Shown one piece after another: positions 9,695 through 21,507 of a stretch of DNA of 64,000 bases. A program made the position numbers and the translations under genes. Position 1 is the first letter of the stretch. Every line of letters begins with the position of its first letter. The DNA is from Actinernus sp. WN-2022. Its lineage: Eukaryota; Cnidaria; Anthozoa; Actiniaria; Actinernidae. The stretch is taken from contig JAOWCC010000302.1 of NCBI GenBank assembly GCA_030867875.1, positions 1 to 64,000 of the forward strand, read 5' to 3'. A model generated the notes under the pieces. That model made no database searches. It was not told the origin of the DNA and saw only the letters and a program-made list of their open reading frames with translations.

Positions 9695-12070
9695 GGTCAG
9701 GAATCTATGAATTCGCTGGAAAGATGAAATCTCTCCGTTTGAGAATTTTACGGCACATTGAACGTTTTTAATATTAGCTCGCGGTCAGGAATCTATGAAT
9801 TCGCTGGAAAGATGAAATCTCTCCGTTTGAGAATTTTACGGCACATTGAACGTTTTTAATATTAGCTCGCGGTCAGGAATCTATGAAAACGCTGGAAAGA
9901 TGAAATCTCTCCGTTTGAGAATTTTACGGCACATTGAACGTTTTTAATATTAGCTCGCGGTCAGGAATCTATGAATTCGCTGGAAAGATGAAATCTCTCC
10001 GTTTGAGAATTTTACGGCACATTGAACGTTTTTAATATTAGCTCGCGGTCAGGAATCTATGAATTCGCTGGAAAGATGAAATCTCTCCGTTTGAGAATTT
10101 TACGGCACATTGAACGTTTTTAATATTAGCTCGCGGTCAGGAATCTATGAATTCGCTGGAAAGATGAAATCTCTCCGTTTGAGAATTTTACGGCACATTG
10201 AACGTTTTTAATATTAGCTCGCGATCAGGAATCTATGAATTGGCTGTAAAGATGGAAACTCTCCGTTTGAGAATTTTACGGCACATTGAACGTTTTTAAT
10301 ATTAGCTCGCGGTCAGGAATCTATGAATTCGCTGGAAAGATGAAATCTCTCCGTTTGAGAATTTTACGGCACATTGAACGTTTTTAATATTAGCTCGCGG
10401 TCAGGTCTCTATGAATTCGCTGGAAAGATGAAATCTCTCCGTTTGAGAATTTTACGGCACATTGAACGTTTTTAATATTAGCTCGCGGTCAGGAATCTAT
10501 GAATTCGCTGGAAAGATGAAATCTCTCCGTTTGAGAATTTTACGGCACATTGAACGTTTTTAATATTAGCTCGCGGTCAGGAATCTATGAATTCGCTGGA
10601 AAGATGGAATCTCTCCGTTTGAGAATTTTACGGCACATTGAACGTTTTTAATATTAGCTCGCGGTCAGGAATCTATGAATTCGCTGGAAAGATGAAATCT
10701 CTCCGTTTGAGAATTTTACGGCACATTGAACGTTTTTAATATTAGCTCGCGGTCAGGAATCTATGAATTCGCTGGAAAGATGGAATCTCTCCGTTTGAGA
10801 ATTTTACGGCACATTGAACGTTTTTAATATTAGCTCGCGGTCAGGAATCTATGAATTCGCTGGAAAGATGAAATCTCTCCGTTTGAGAATTTTACGGCAC
10901 ATTGAACGTTTTTAATATTAGCTCGCGGTCAGGTCTCTATGAATTCGCTGGAAAGATGAAATCTCTCCGTTTGAGAATTTTACGGCACATTGAACGTTTT
11001 TAATATTAGCTCGCGGTCAGGAATCTATGAATTCGCTGGAAAGATGAAATCTCTCCGTTTGAGAATTTTACGGCACATTGAACGTTTTTAATATTAGCTC
11101 GCGGTCAGGAATCTATGAATTCGCTGGAAAGATGGAATCTCTCCGTTTGAGAATTTTACGGCACATTGAACGTTTTTAATATTAGCTCGCGGTCAGGAAT
11201 CTATGAATTCGCTGGAAAGATGAAATCTCTCCGTTTGAGAATTTTACGGCACATTGAACGTTTTTAATATTAGCTCGCGGTCAGGTCTCTATGAATTCGC
11301 TGGAAAGATGAAATCTCTCCGTTTGAGAATTTTACGGCACATTGAACGTTTTTAATATTAGCTCGCGGTCAGGAATCTATGAATTCGCTGGAAAGATGAA
11401 ATCTCTCCGTTTGAGAATTTTACGGCACATTGAACGTTTTTAATATTAGCTCGCGGTCAGGAATCTATGAATTCGCTGGAAAGATGAAATCTCTCCGTTT
11501 GAGAATTTTACGGCACATTGAACGTTTTTAATATTAGCTCGCGGTCAGGAATCTATGAATTCGCTGGAAAGATGGAATCTCTCCGTTTGAGAATTTTACG
11601 GCACATTGAACGTTTTTAATATTAGCTCGCGGTCAGGAATCTATGAATTCGCTGGAAAGATGAAATCTCTCCGTTTGAGAATTTTACGGCACATTGAACG
11701 TTTTTAATATTAGCTCGCGGTCAGGTCTCTATGAATTCGCTGGAAAGATGAAATCTCTCCGTTTGAGAATTTTACGGCACATTGAACGTTTTTAATATTA
11801 GCTCGCGGTCAGGAATCTATGAATTCGCTGGAAAGATGAAATCTCTCCGTTTGAGAATTTTACGGCACATTGAACGTTTTTAATATTAGCTCGCGGTCAG
11901 GAATCTATGAAAACGCTGGAAAGATGAAATCTCTCCGTTTGAGAATTTTACGGCACATTGAACGTTTTTAATATTAGCTCGCGGTCAGGAATCTATGAAT
12001 TCGCTGGAAAGATGAAATCTCTCCGTTTGAGAATTTTACGGCACATTGAACGTTTTTAATATTAGCTCGC
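9695..12070. repeat. Simple-edge part of the 88-bp array (27 monomers)
   Basis: 27 monomers of exactly 88 bp. Most are the canonical GAATTCGCTGG form with TGAAATC or TGGAATC, and there is only one GAATTGGCTG monomer (10,223). A local variant, CAGGTCTCTATG in place of CAGGAATCTATG, occurs in the monomers starting at 10,399, 10,927, 11,279 and 11,719. Those spacings are 6, 4 and 5 monomers, which suggests short unequal exchanges rather than the 16/17-monomer organisation to the left. Confidence 0.9.
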
Positions 12071-12091
12071 GATCAGGAACCTCATTCCTGA
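12071..12091. other. Inverted junction between the two satellites
   Basis: The 138th monomer begins GATCAGGAA and then departs from the 88-bp consensus at 12,080. TCAGGAA (12,073-12,079) and TTCCTGA (12,085-12,091) are perfect inverted 7-mers separated by CCTCA. From there the sequence is the heptamer array. No unique sequence or transposon lies between the families. The break sits exactly in the motif the two share in opposite orientation, consistent with fold-back template switching or an inversion at a short palindrome. Confidence 0.85.
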
Positions 12092-12689
12092 CTCATCATT
12101 CCTGATTCTTGATTCATCATTCCTGATTCCTGATTAATCACTCCTGATTCCTGATTCCTGATTCATCATTCCTGATTCATCATTCCTGATTCATCATTCA
12201 TCATTCCTGATTCATCATTCCTGATTCATAATTGGTGATTCCTGATTCATCATTCATCATTCCTGATTCATGATTCATCATTCCTGAGTCGTCATTCATC
12301 ATTCCTGATTCATCATTCATCATTACTGATTCATCATTGCTGATTCATCATTCCTGATTCCTGATTCATCATTCCTGATTCCTGATTCATCATTCCTGAT
12401 TCATAATTCCTGTTTCATCATTCCTGATTCATCATTCATCATTCCTGATTCATCATTCCTCATTCCTGATTCATCATTCCTGATTCCTGACTCATCATTA
12501 ATCATTCCTGATTCATCATTCCTTATTCCTGATTCATCATTCCTGAATACTTATACCTCATTCATCATTCCTGATTCATCATTCCTGATTCCTGATTCGT
12601 CATTCATCATTCCTGATTCCTGATTCATCATTCATCATTCCTGATTCCTGACTCATCATTCATCATTCCTGATTCATCATTCATTCCTG
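12080..12689. repeat. Irregular leading edge of the heptamer array
   Basis: Heptamers without clear membership in the multi-kilobase repeats. They carry odd variants such as GAGTCGTC near 12,286, AATACTTATACCTC near 12,545 and CATAATTGG near 12,227. There is a 3-bp phase slip near 12,681, where ATTCATC is followed by a 4-bp remnant. The ATTAATCACTCCTG variant common further right already occurs at 12,133, so this is the same family in a less homogenised state. Confidence 0.75.
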
Positions 12690-15600
12690 ATTCATCATTC
12701 CTGATTCATCATTCATCATTCCTGATTCATCATTCCTGATTCCTGATTCATCATTCCTGATTCATCATTCATCATTCCTGATTCATTATTCATCATTCCT
12801 GATTCATCATTCCTGATTCCTGATTCATCATTCCTGATTCATCATTCCTGATTCATCATTCATCATTCCTGATTCATCATTCCTGATTCATCATTCCTGA
12901 TTCATCATTCATCATTCCTGATTCATCATTCCTTATTCCTGATTCATCATTCCTGATTCCTGATTCATCATTCATCATTCCTGATTCATCATTCATCATT
13001 CCTGATTCGTCATTCATCATTCCTGATTCATCATTCCTGATTCCTGATTCCTGATTCCTGATTCCTGATTCATCATTCCTGATTCATCATTCCTGATTCA
13101 TCATTCCTGATTCATCATTCATCATTCCTGATTCATCATTCCTGATTCCTGATTCATCATTCCTGATTCCTGATTCATCATTGCTGATTCCTGATTCATC
13201 ATTCATCATTCCTGATTCCTGATTCATCATTCCTGATTCATCATTTCTGATTCCTGACTCATCATTCCTGATTCATGATTCATCATTCATCATTCCTGAT
13301 TCATCATTCCTGATTCCTGATTCATCATTCCTGATTCCTGATTCCTGATTCATCATTCCTGATTCATCATTCCTGATTCATCATTCCTGATTCCTGACTC
13401 ATCATTCATCATTCCTGATTCCTGATTCCTGATTCCTGATTCATCATTCCTGATTCATCATTCATCATTCCTGTTTCATCATTCCTGATTCCTGATTCAT
13501 CATTCCAGATTCCTGATTCATCATTCCTGATTCATCATTCCTGATTCCTGACTCATCATTCATCATTCCTGATTCCTGATTCCTGATTCATCATTCCTGA
13601 TTCATCATTCATCATTCCTGATTCATCATTCCTTATTCCTGATTCATCATTCCTGATTCCTGATTCATCATTCCTGATTCCTGATTCATCATTCCTGATT
13701 CATCATTCATCATTCCTGATTCATCATTCATCATTCCTGATTCATCATTCCTGATTCCTGATTCATCATTCCTGATTCATCATTCATCATTCCTGATTCA
13801 TCATTCCTTATTCCTGATTCATCATTCCTGATTCCTGATTCATCATTCATCATTCCTGATTCATCATTCATCATTCCTGATTCGTCATTCATCATTCCTG
13901 ATTCATCATTCCTGATTCCTGATTCCTGATTCATCATTCCTGATTCCTGATTCCTGATTCATCATTCCTGATTCATCATTCCTGATTCATCATTCATCAT
14001 TCCTGATTCATCATTCCTGATTCCTGATTCATCATTCCTGATTCCTGATTCATCATTCCTGATTCCTGATTCATCATTCCTGATTCCTGATTCATCATTC
14101 CTGATTCCTGATTCATCATTCCTGATTCATGATTCACGATTCCTGATTCCTGATTCATCATTCCTCTTTCCTGATTCATCATTCCTGATTCCTGATTCAT
14201 CATTCCTGATTCCTGATTCATCATTCCTCATTCCTGATTCATCAATCCTCATTCCTGATTCATCATTCCTCATTCCTGATTGATCATTCCTCATTCCTGA
14301 TTGATCATTACTCATTCCTGATTCATCATTCCTGATTCCTGATTCATCATTCCTGATTCCTGATTAATCACTCCTGATTCCTGATTCCTGATTCATCATT
14401 CCTGATTCCTGATTCATCATTGCTGATTCCTGACTCATCATTCATCATTCCTGATTCATCATTCCTGATTCCTGATTCATCATTCCTGATTCCTGATTCA
14501 TCATTCATCATTCCTGATTCATCATTCCTTATTCCTGATTCATCATTCCTGATTCCTGATTCATCATTCATCATTCCTTATTCATCATTCCTGATTCCTG
14601 ACTCATCATTCATCATTCCTGATTCATCATTCCTGATTCCTGATTCATCATTCCTGAATACTGATTCATCATTCCTGATTCATCATTCCTGATTCCTGAT
14701 TCGTCATTCCTGATTCCTGATTCATCATTGCTGATTCCTGATTCATCATCGCTGATTCAGCATTCATCATTCCTGATTCATCATTCCTGATTCCTGATTC
14801 ATCATTCAACATTCCTGATTCATCATTCCAGATTCCTGATTCATCATTCCTGATTCATCATTCCTTATTCCTGACTCATCATTCATCATTCCTGATTCCT
14901 GATTCCTGATTCATCATTCCTGATTCATCATTCATCATTCCTGATTCATCATTCCTTATTCCTGATTCATCATTCCTGATTCCTGATTCATCATTCATCA
15001 TTCCTGATTCATCATTCATCATTCCTGATTCGTCATTCATCATTCCTGATTCATCATTCATGATTCGTGATTCCTGATTCATCATTCCTGATTCCTGATT
15101 CCTGATTTATCATTCCTGATTCATCATTCATCATTCCTGATTCATCATTCCTGATTCCTGATTCATCATTCCTGATTCATCATTCATCATTCCTGATTCA
15201 TCATTCATCATTCCTGATTCATCATTCGTCATTCCTGATTCATCATTCCTGATTCCTGATTCATCATTCCTGATTCATCATTCCTGATTCATCATTCATC
15301 ATTCCTGATTCATTATTCCTGATTCATCATTCCTGATTCATCATTCATCATTCCTGATTCATTATTCATCATTCCTGATTCATCATTCCTGATTCCTGAT
15401 TCATCATTCCAGATTCCTGATTCATCATTCCTGATTCATCATTCCTGATTCCTGACTCATCATTCATCATTCCTGATTCCTGATTCCTGATTCATCATTC
15501 CTGATTCATCATTCATCATTCCTGATTCATCATTCCTTATTCCTGATTCATCATTCCTGATTCCTGATTCATCATTCCTCATTCCTGATTCATCATTCCT

Positions 15601-16945
15601 GATTCATCATTCATCATTCCTGATTCATCATTCATCATTCCTGATTCATCATTCCTGATTCCTGATTCATCATTCCTGATTCATCATTCCTGATTCATCA
15701 TTCCTGATTCATCATTCATCATTCCTGATTCATCATTCCTTATTCCTGATTCATCATTCCTGATTCCTGATTCATCATTGCTGATTCCTGATTCATCATT
15801 CATCATTCCTGATTCCTGATTCATCATTCCTGATTCATCATTTCTGATTCCTGACTCATCATTCCTGATTCATGATTCATCATTCATCATTCCTGATTCA
15901 TCATTCCTGATTCCTGATTCATCATTCCTGATTCCTGATTCCTGATTCATCATTCCTGATTCATCATTCCTGATTCCTGACTCATCATTCATCATTCCTG
16001 ATTCCTGATTCCTGATTCCTGATTCATCATTCCTGATTCATCATTCATCATTCCTGATTCATCATTCCTGATTCCTGATTCATCATTCCAGATTCCTGAT
16101 TCATCATTCCTGATTCATCATTCCTGATTCCTGACTCATCATTCATCATTCCTGATTCCTGATTCCTGATTCATCATTCCTGATTCATCATTCATCATTC
16201 CTGATTCATCATTCCTTATTCCTGATTCATCATTCCTGATTCCTGATTCATCATTCATCATTCCTGATTCATCATTCATCATTCCTGATTCGTCATTCAT
16301 CATTCCTGATTCATCATTCCTGATTCCTGATTCCTGATTCATCATTCCTGATTCCTGATTCCTGATTCATCATTCCTGATTCATCATTCCTGATTCATCA
16401 TTCATCATTCCTGATTCATCATTCCTGATTCCTGATTCATCATTCCTGATTCCTGATTCATCATTCCTGATTCCTGATTCATCATTCCTGATTCCTGATT
16501 CATCATTCCTGATTCCTGATTCATCATTCCTGATTCATGATTCACGATTCCTGATTCCTGATTCATCATTCCTCTTTCCTGATTCATCATTCCTGATTCC
16601 TGATTCATCATTCCTGATTCCTGATTCATCATTCCTGATTCCTGATTCATCAATCCTCATTCCTGATTCATCATTCCTCATTCCTGATTGATCATTCCTC
16701 ATTCCTGATTGATCATTACTCATTCCTGATTCATCATTCCTGATTCCTGATTCATCATTCCTGATTCCTGATTAATCACTCCTGATTCCTGATTCCTGAT
16801 TCATCATTCCTGATTCCTGATTCATCATTGCTGATTCCTGACTCATCATTCATCATTCCTGATTCATCATTCCTGATTCCTGATTCATCATTCCTGATTC
16901 CTGATTCATCATTCATCATTCCTGATTCATCATTCCTTATTCCTG
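12690..16945. repeat. 4256-bp higher-order unit, copy 1
   Basis: Period 4256 bp (608 heptamers). Checked anchor pairs are ATTATTCATC at 12,785 and 17,041, ATTGCTG near 13,181 and 17,437, CCTCTTT blocks at 14,161 and 18,417, and ATCGCTGATTCAGC at 14,748 and 19,004. The left limit is set where the phase-slipped edge stops matching, so it is approximate. Confidence 0.82.
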
Positions 16946-19900
16946 ATTCATCATTCCTGATTCATCATTCATCATTCCTGATTCATCATTCCTGATTCCT
17001 GATTCATCATTCCTGATTCATCATTCATCATTCCTGATTCATTATTCATCATTCCTGATTCATCATTCCTGATTCCTGATTCATCATTCCTGATTCATCA
17101 TTCCTGATTCATCATTCATCATTCCTGATTCATCATTCCTGATTCATCATTCCTGATTCATCATTCATCATTCCTGATTCATCATTCCTTATTCCTGATT
17201 CATCATTCCTGATTCCTGATTCATCATTCATCATTCCTGATTCATCATTCATCATTCCTGATTCGTCATTCATCATTCCTGATTCATCATTCCTGATTCC
17301 TGATTCCTGATTCCTGATTCCTGATTCATCATTCCTGATTCATCATTCCTGATTCATCATTCCTGATTCATCATTCATCATTCCTGATTCATCATTCCTG
17401 ATTCCTGATTCATCATTCCTGATTCCTGATTCATCATTGCTGATTCCTGATTCATCATTCATCATTCCTGATTCCTGATTCATCATTCCTGATTCATCAT
17501 TTCTGATTCCTGACTCATCATTCCTGATTCATGATTCATCATTCATCATTCCTGATTCATCATTCCTGATTCCTGATTCATCATTCCTGATTCCTGATTC
17601 CTGATTCATCATTCCTGATTCATCATTCCTGATTCATCATTCCTGATTCCTGACTCATCATTCATCATTCCTGATTCCTGATTCCTGATTCCTGATTCAT
17701 CATTCCTGATTCATCATTCATCATTCCTGTTTCATCATTCCTGATTCCTGATTCATCATTCCAGATTCCTGATTCATCATTCCTGATTCATCATTCCTGA
17801 TTCCTGACTCATCATTCATCATTCCTGATTCCTGATTCCTGATTCATCATTCCTGATTCATCATTCATCATTCCTGATTCATCATTCCTTATTCCTGATT
17901 CATCATTTCTGATTCCTGATTCATCATTCCTGATTCCTGATTCATCATTCCTGATTCATCATTCATCATTCCTGATTCATCATTCATCATTCCTGATTCA
18001 TCATTCCTGATTCCTGATTCATCATTCCTGATTCATCATTCATCATTCCTGATTCATCATTCCTTATTCCTGATTCATCATTCCTGATTCCTGATTCATC
18101 ATTCATCATTCCTGATTCATCATTCATCATTCCTGATTCGTCATTCATCATTCCTGATTCATCATTCCTGATTCCTGATTCCTGATTCATCATTCCTGAT
18201 TCCTGATTCCTGATTCATCATTCCTGATTCATCATTCCTGATTCATCATTCATCATTCCTGATTCATCATTCCTGATTCCTGATTCATCATTCCTGATTC
18301 CTGATTCATCATTCCTGATTCCTGATTCATCATTCCTGATTCCTGATTCATCATTCCTGATTCCTGATTCATCATTCCTGATTCATGATTCACGATTCCT
18401 GATTCCTGATTCATCATTCCTCTTTCCTGATTCATCATTCCTGATTCCTGATTCATCATTCCTGATTCCTGATTCATCATTCCTCATTCCTGATTCATCA
18501 ATCCTCATTCCTGATTCATCATTCCTCATTCCTGATTGATCATTCCTCATTCCTGATTGATCATTACTCATTCCTGATTCATCATTCCTGATTCCTGATT
18601 CATCATTCCTGATTCCTGATTAATCACTCCTGATTCCTGATTCCTGATTCATCATTCCTGATTCCTGATTCATCATTGCTGATTCCTGACTCATCATTCA
18701 TCATTCCTGATTCATCATTCCTGATTCCTGATTCATCATTCCTGATTCCTGATTCATCATTCATCATTCCTGATTCATCATTCCTTATTCCTGATTCATC
18801 ATTCCTGATTCCTGATTCATCATTCATCATTCCTTATTCATCATTCCTGATTCCTGACTCATCATTCATCATTCCTGATTCATCATTCCTGATTCCTGAT
18901 TCATCATTCCTGAATACTGATTCATCATTCCTGATTCATCATTCCTGATTCCTGATTCGTCATTCCTGATTCCTGATTCATCATTGCTGATTCCTGATTC
19001 ATCATCGCTGATTCAGCATTCATCATTCCTGATTCATCATTCCTGATTCCTGATTCATCATTCAACATTCCTGATTCATCATTCCAGATTCCTGATTCAT
19101 CATTCCTGATTCATCATTCCTTATTCCTGACTCATCATTCATCATTCCTGATTCCTGATTCCTGATTCATCATTCCTGATTCATCATTCATCATTCCTGA
19201 TTCATCATTCCTTATTCCTGATTCATCATTCCTGATTCCTGATTCATCATTCATCATTCCTGATTCATCATTCATCATTCCTGATTCGTCATTCATCATT
19301 CCTGATTCATCATTCATGATTCGTGATTCCTGATTCATCATTCCTGATTCCTGATTCCTGATTTATCATTCCTGATTCATCATTCATCATTCCTGATTCA
19401 TCATTCCTGATTCCTGATTCATCATTCCTGATTCATCATTCATCATTCCTGATTCATCATTCGTCATTCCTGATTCATCATTCCTGATTCCTGATTCATC
19501 ATTCCTGATTCATCATTCCTGATTCATCATTCATCATTCCTGATTCATTATTCCTGATTCATCATTCCTGATTCATCATTCATCATTCCTGATTCATTAT
19601 TCATCATTCCTGATTCATCATTCCTGATTCCTGATTCATCATTCCAGATTCCTGATTCATCATTCCTGATTCATCATTCCTGATTCCTGACTCATCATTC
19701 ATCATTCCTGATTCCTGATTCCTGATTCATCATTCCTGATTCCTGATTCATCATTCCTGATTCATCATTCATCATTCCTGATTCATCATTCCTTATTCCT
19801 GATTCATCATTCCTGATTCCTGATTCATCATTCCTCATTCCTGATTCATCATTCCTGATTCATCATTCATCATTCCTGATTCATCATTCATCATTCCTGA

Positions 19901-21219
19901 TTCATCATTCCTGATTCCTGATTCATCATTCCTGATTCATCATTCCTGATTCATCATTCCTGATTCATCATTCATCATTCCTGATTCATCATTCCTTATT
20001 CCTGATTCATCATTCCTGATTCCTGATTCATCATTGCTGATTCCTGATTCATCATTCATCATTCCTGATTCCTGATTCATCATTCCTGATTCATCATTTC
20101 TGATTCCTGACTCATCATTCCTGATTCATGATTCATCATTCATCATTCCTGATTCATCATTCCTGATTCCTGATTCATCATTCCTGAATCCTGATTCCTG
20201 ATTCATCATTCCTGATTCATCATTCCTGATTCCTGACTCATCATTCATCATTCCTGATTCCTGATTCCTGATTCCTGATTCATCATTCCTGATTCATCAT
20301 TCATCATTCCTGATTCATCATTCCTGATTCCTGATTCATCATTCCAGATTCCTGATTCATCATTCCTGATTCATCATTCCTGATTCCTGACTCATCATTC
20401 ATCATTCCTGATTCCTGATTCCTGATTCATCATTCCTGATTCATCATTCAATCATTCCTGATTCATCATTCCTTATTCCTGATTCATCATTCCTGATTCC
20501 TGATTCATCATTCATCATTCCTGATTCATCATTCATCATTCCTGATTCGTCATTCATCATTCCTGATTCATCATTCCTGATTCTGATTCCTGATTCATCA
20601 TTCCTGATTCCTGATTCCTGATTCATCATTCCTGATTCATCATTCCTGATTCATCATTCATCATTCCTGATTCATCATTCCTGATTCCTGATTCATCATT
20701 CCTGATTCCTGATTCATCATTCCTGATTCCTGATTCATCATTCCTGATTCCTGATTCATCATTCCTGATTCCTGATTCATCATTCCTGATTCATGATTCA
20801 CGATTCCTGATTCCTGATTCATCATTCCTCTTTCCTGATTCATCATTCCTGATTCCTGATTCATCATTCCTGATTCCTGATTCATCATTCCTGATTCCTG
20901 ATTCATCAATCCTCATTCCTGATTCATCATTCCTCATTCTGATTGATCATGTCCTCATTCCTGATTGATCATTACTCATTCCTGATTCATCATTCCTGAT
21001 TCCTGATTCATCATTCCTGATTCCTGATTAATCACTCCTGATTCCTGATTCCTGATTCATCATTCCTGATTCCTGATTCATCATTGCTGATTCCTGACTC
21101 ATCATTCATCATTCCTGATTCATCATTCCTGATTCCTGATTCATCATTCCTGATTCCTGATTCATCATTCATCATTCCTGATTCATCATTCCTTATTCCT
21201 GATTCATCATTCCTGATTC
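16946..21219. repeat. 4256-bp higher-order unit, copy 2
   Basis: Matches the preceding unit at offset 4256 up to about 21,219 (CCTCTTT block 16,569 to 20,825). There it switches to a different source: ATTCATGATTCATC at 21,218-21,231 has no counterpart at 16,962. It contains a cluster of length errors at 20,448-20,960, described separately. Confidence 0.8.
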
Positions 21220-21507
21220 ATGATTCATCATTCATCATTCCTTATTCATCATTCCTGATTCCTGACTCATCATTCATCATTCCTGATTCATCATTCCTGA
21301 TTCCTGATTCATCATTCCTGAATACTGATTCATCATTCCTGATTCATCATTCCTGATTCCTGATTCGTCATTCCTGATTCCTGATTCATCATTGCTGATT
21401 CCTGATTCATCATCGCTGATTCAGCATTCATCATTCCTGATTCATCATTCCTGATTCCTGATTCATCATTCAACATTCCTGATTCATCATTCCAGATTCC
21501 TGATTCA
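18099..21507. repeat. 3409-bp higher-order unit, copy 1
   Basis: Overlaps the 4256-bp units because the organisation is mosaic. Period 3409 bp (487 heptamers) relates this stretch to 21,508-24,916. Anchors: CCTCTTT blocks 18,417 and 21,826, and 20,825 and 24,234; ATCGCTGATTCAGC 19,004 and 22,413, and 21,412 and 24,821. Confidence 0.8.
20448..20960. other. Cluster of heptamer phase slips that cancel out
   Basis: Four length changes in about 0.5 kb: +1 near 20,450 (ATTCAATC), -1 near 20,581 (ATTCTG), -1 near 20,937 (ATTCTG) and +1 near 20,949 (ATGTCCTC). The net change is zero, and the copies at 16.2-16.7 kb and 23.9-24.4 kb have none of them. This could be local consensus error or real mutation. 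Confidence 0.7.

Larger units (their letters stand above)
1..12079. repeat. 88-bp satellite array (137 full monomers plus a 9-bp partial)
   Basis: Head-to-tail tandem array. Starting a monomer at GGTCAGGAATCTATGAATTC, boundaries fall every 88 bp from base 1; the only exceptions are seven 90-bp monomers (starts 1233, 2643, 4141, 5551, 6961, 8459, 9605). The arithmetic closes exactly: 130 x 88 + 7 x 90 = 12,070. A 138th monomer starts at 12,071 and breaks off after about 9 bp. Landmarks along the monomer are an EcoRI site at 16-21 (most copies), CTCTCCGTTTGAGAATTTT near 37-55, ACGGCACATTGAACG near 56-70, TTTTTAATATTAG near 71-83 and CTCGC at the end. GC is about 39%. The array runs off the left edge of the window, so its full size is unknown. 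I do not recognise the family by name. No frame stays open beyond about two monomers. Satellite identity is certain; a centromeric role is only inferred. Confidence 0.98.

Noticed and set aside
1208..9771. Seven 63-codon open frames over the 90-bp marker monomers
   Set aside because: The 2-bp insertion in the marker monomer merely shifts the frame past the usual stop. The translation is two copies of the same monomer, and starts use TTG. No independent sign of a gene.
1..12070. Possible CRISPR array (regularly spaced direct repeats)
   Set aside because: Repeats are contiguous, with no unique spacers, no leader and no cas genes. All segments of the 88-bp unit are repeated.
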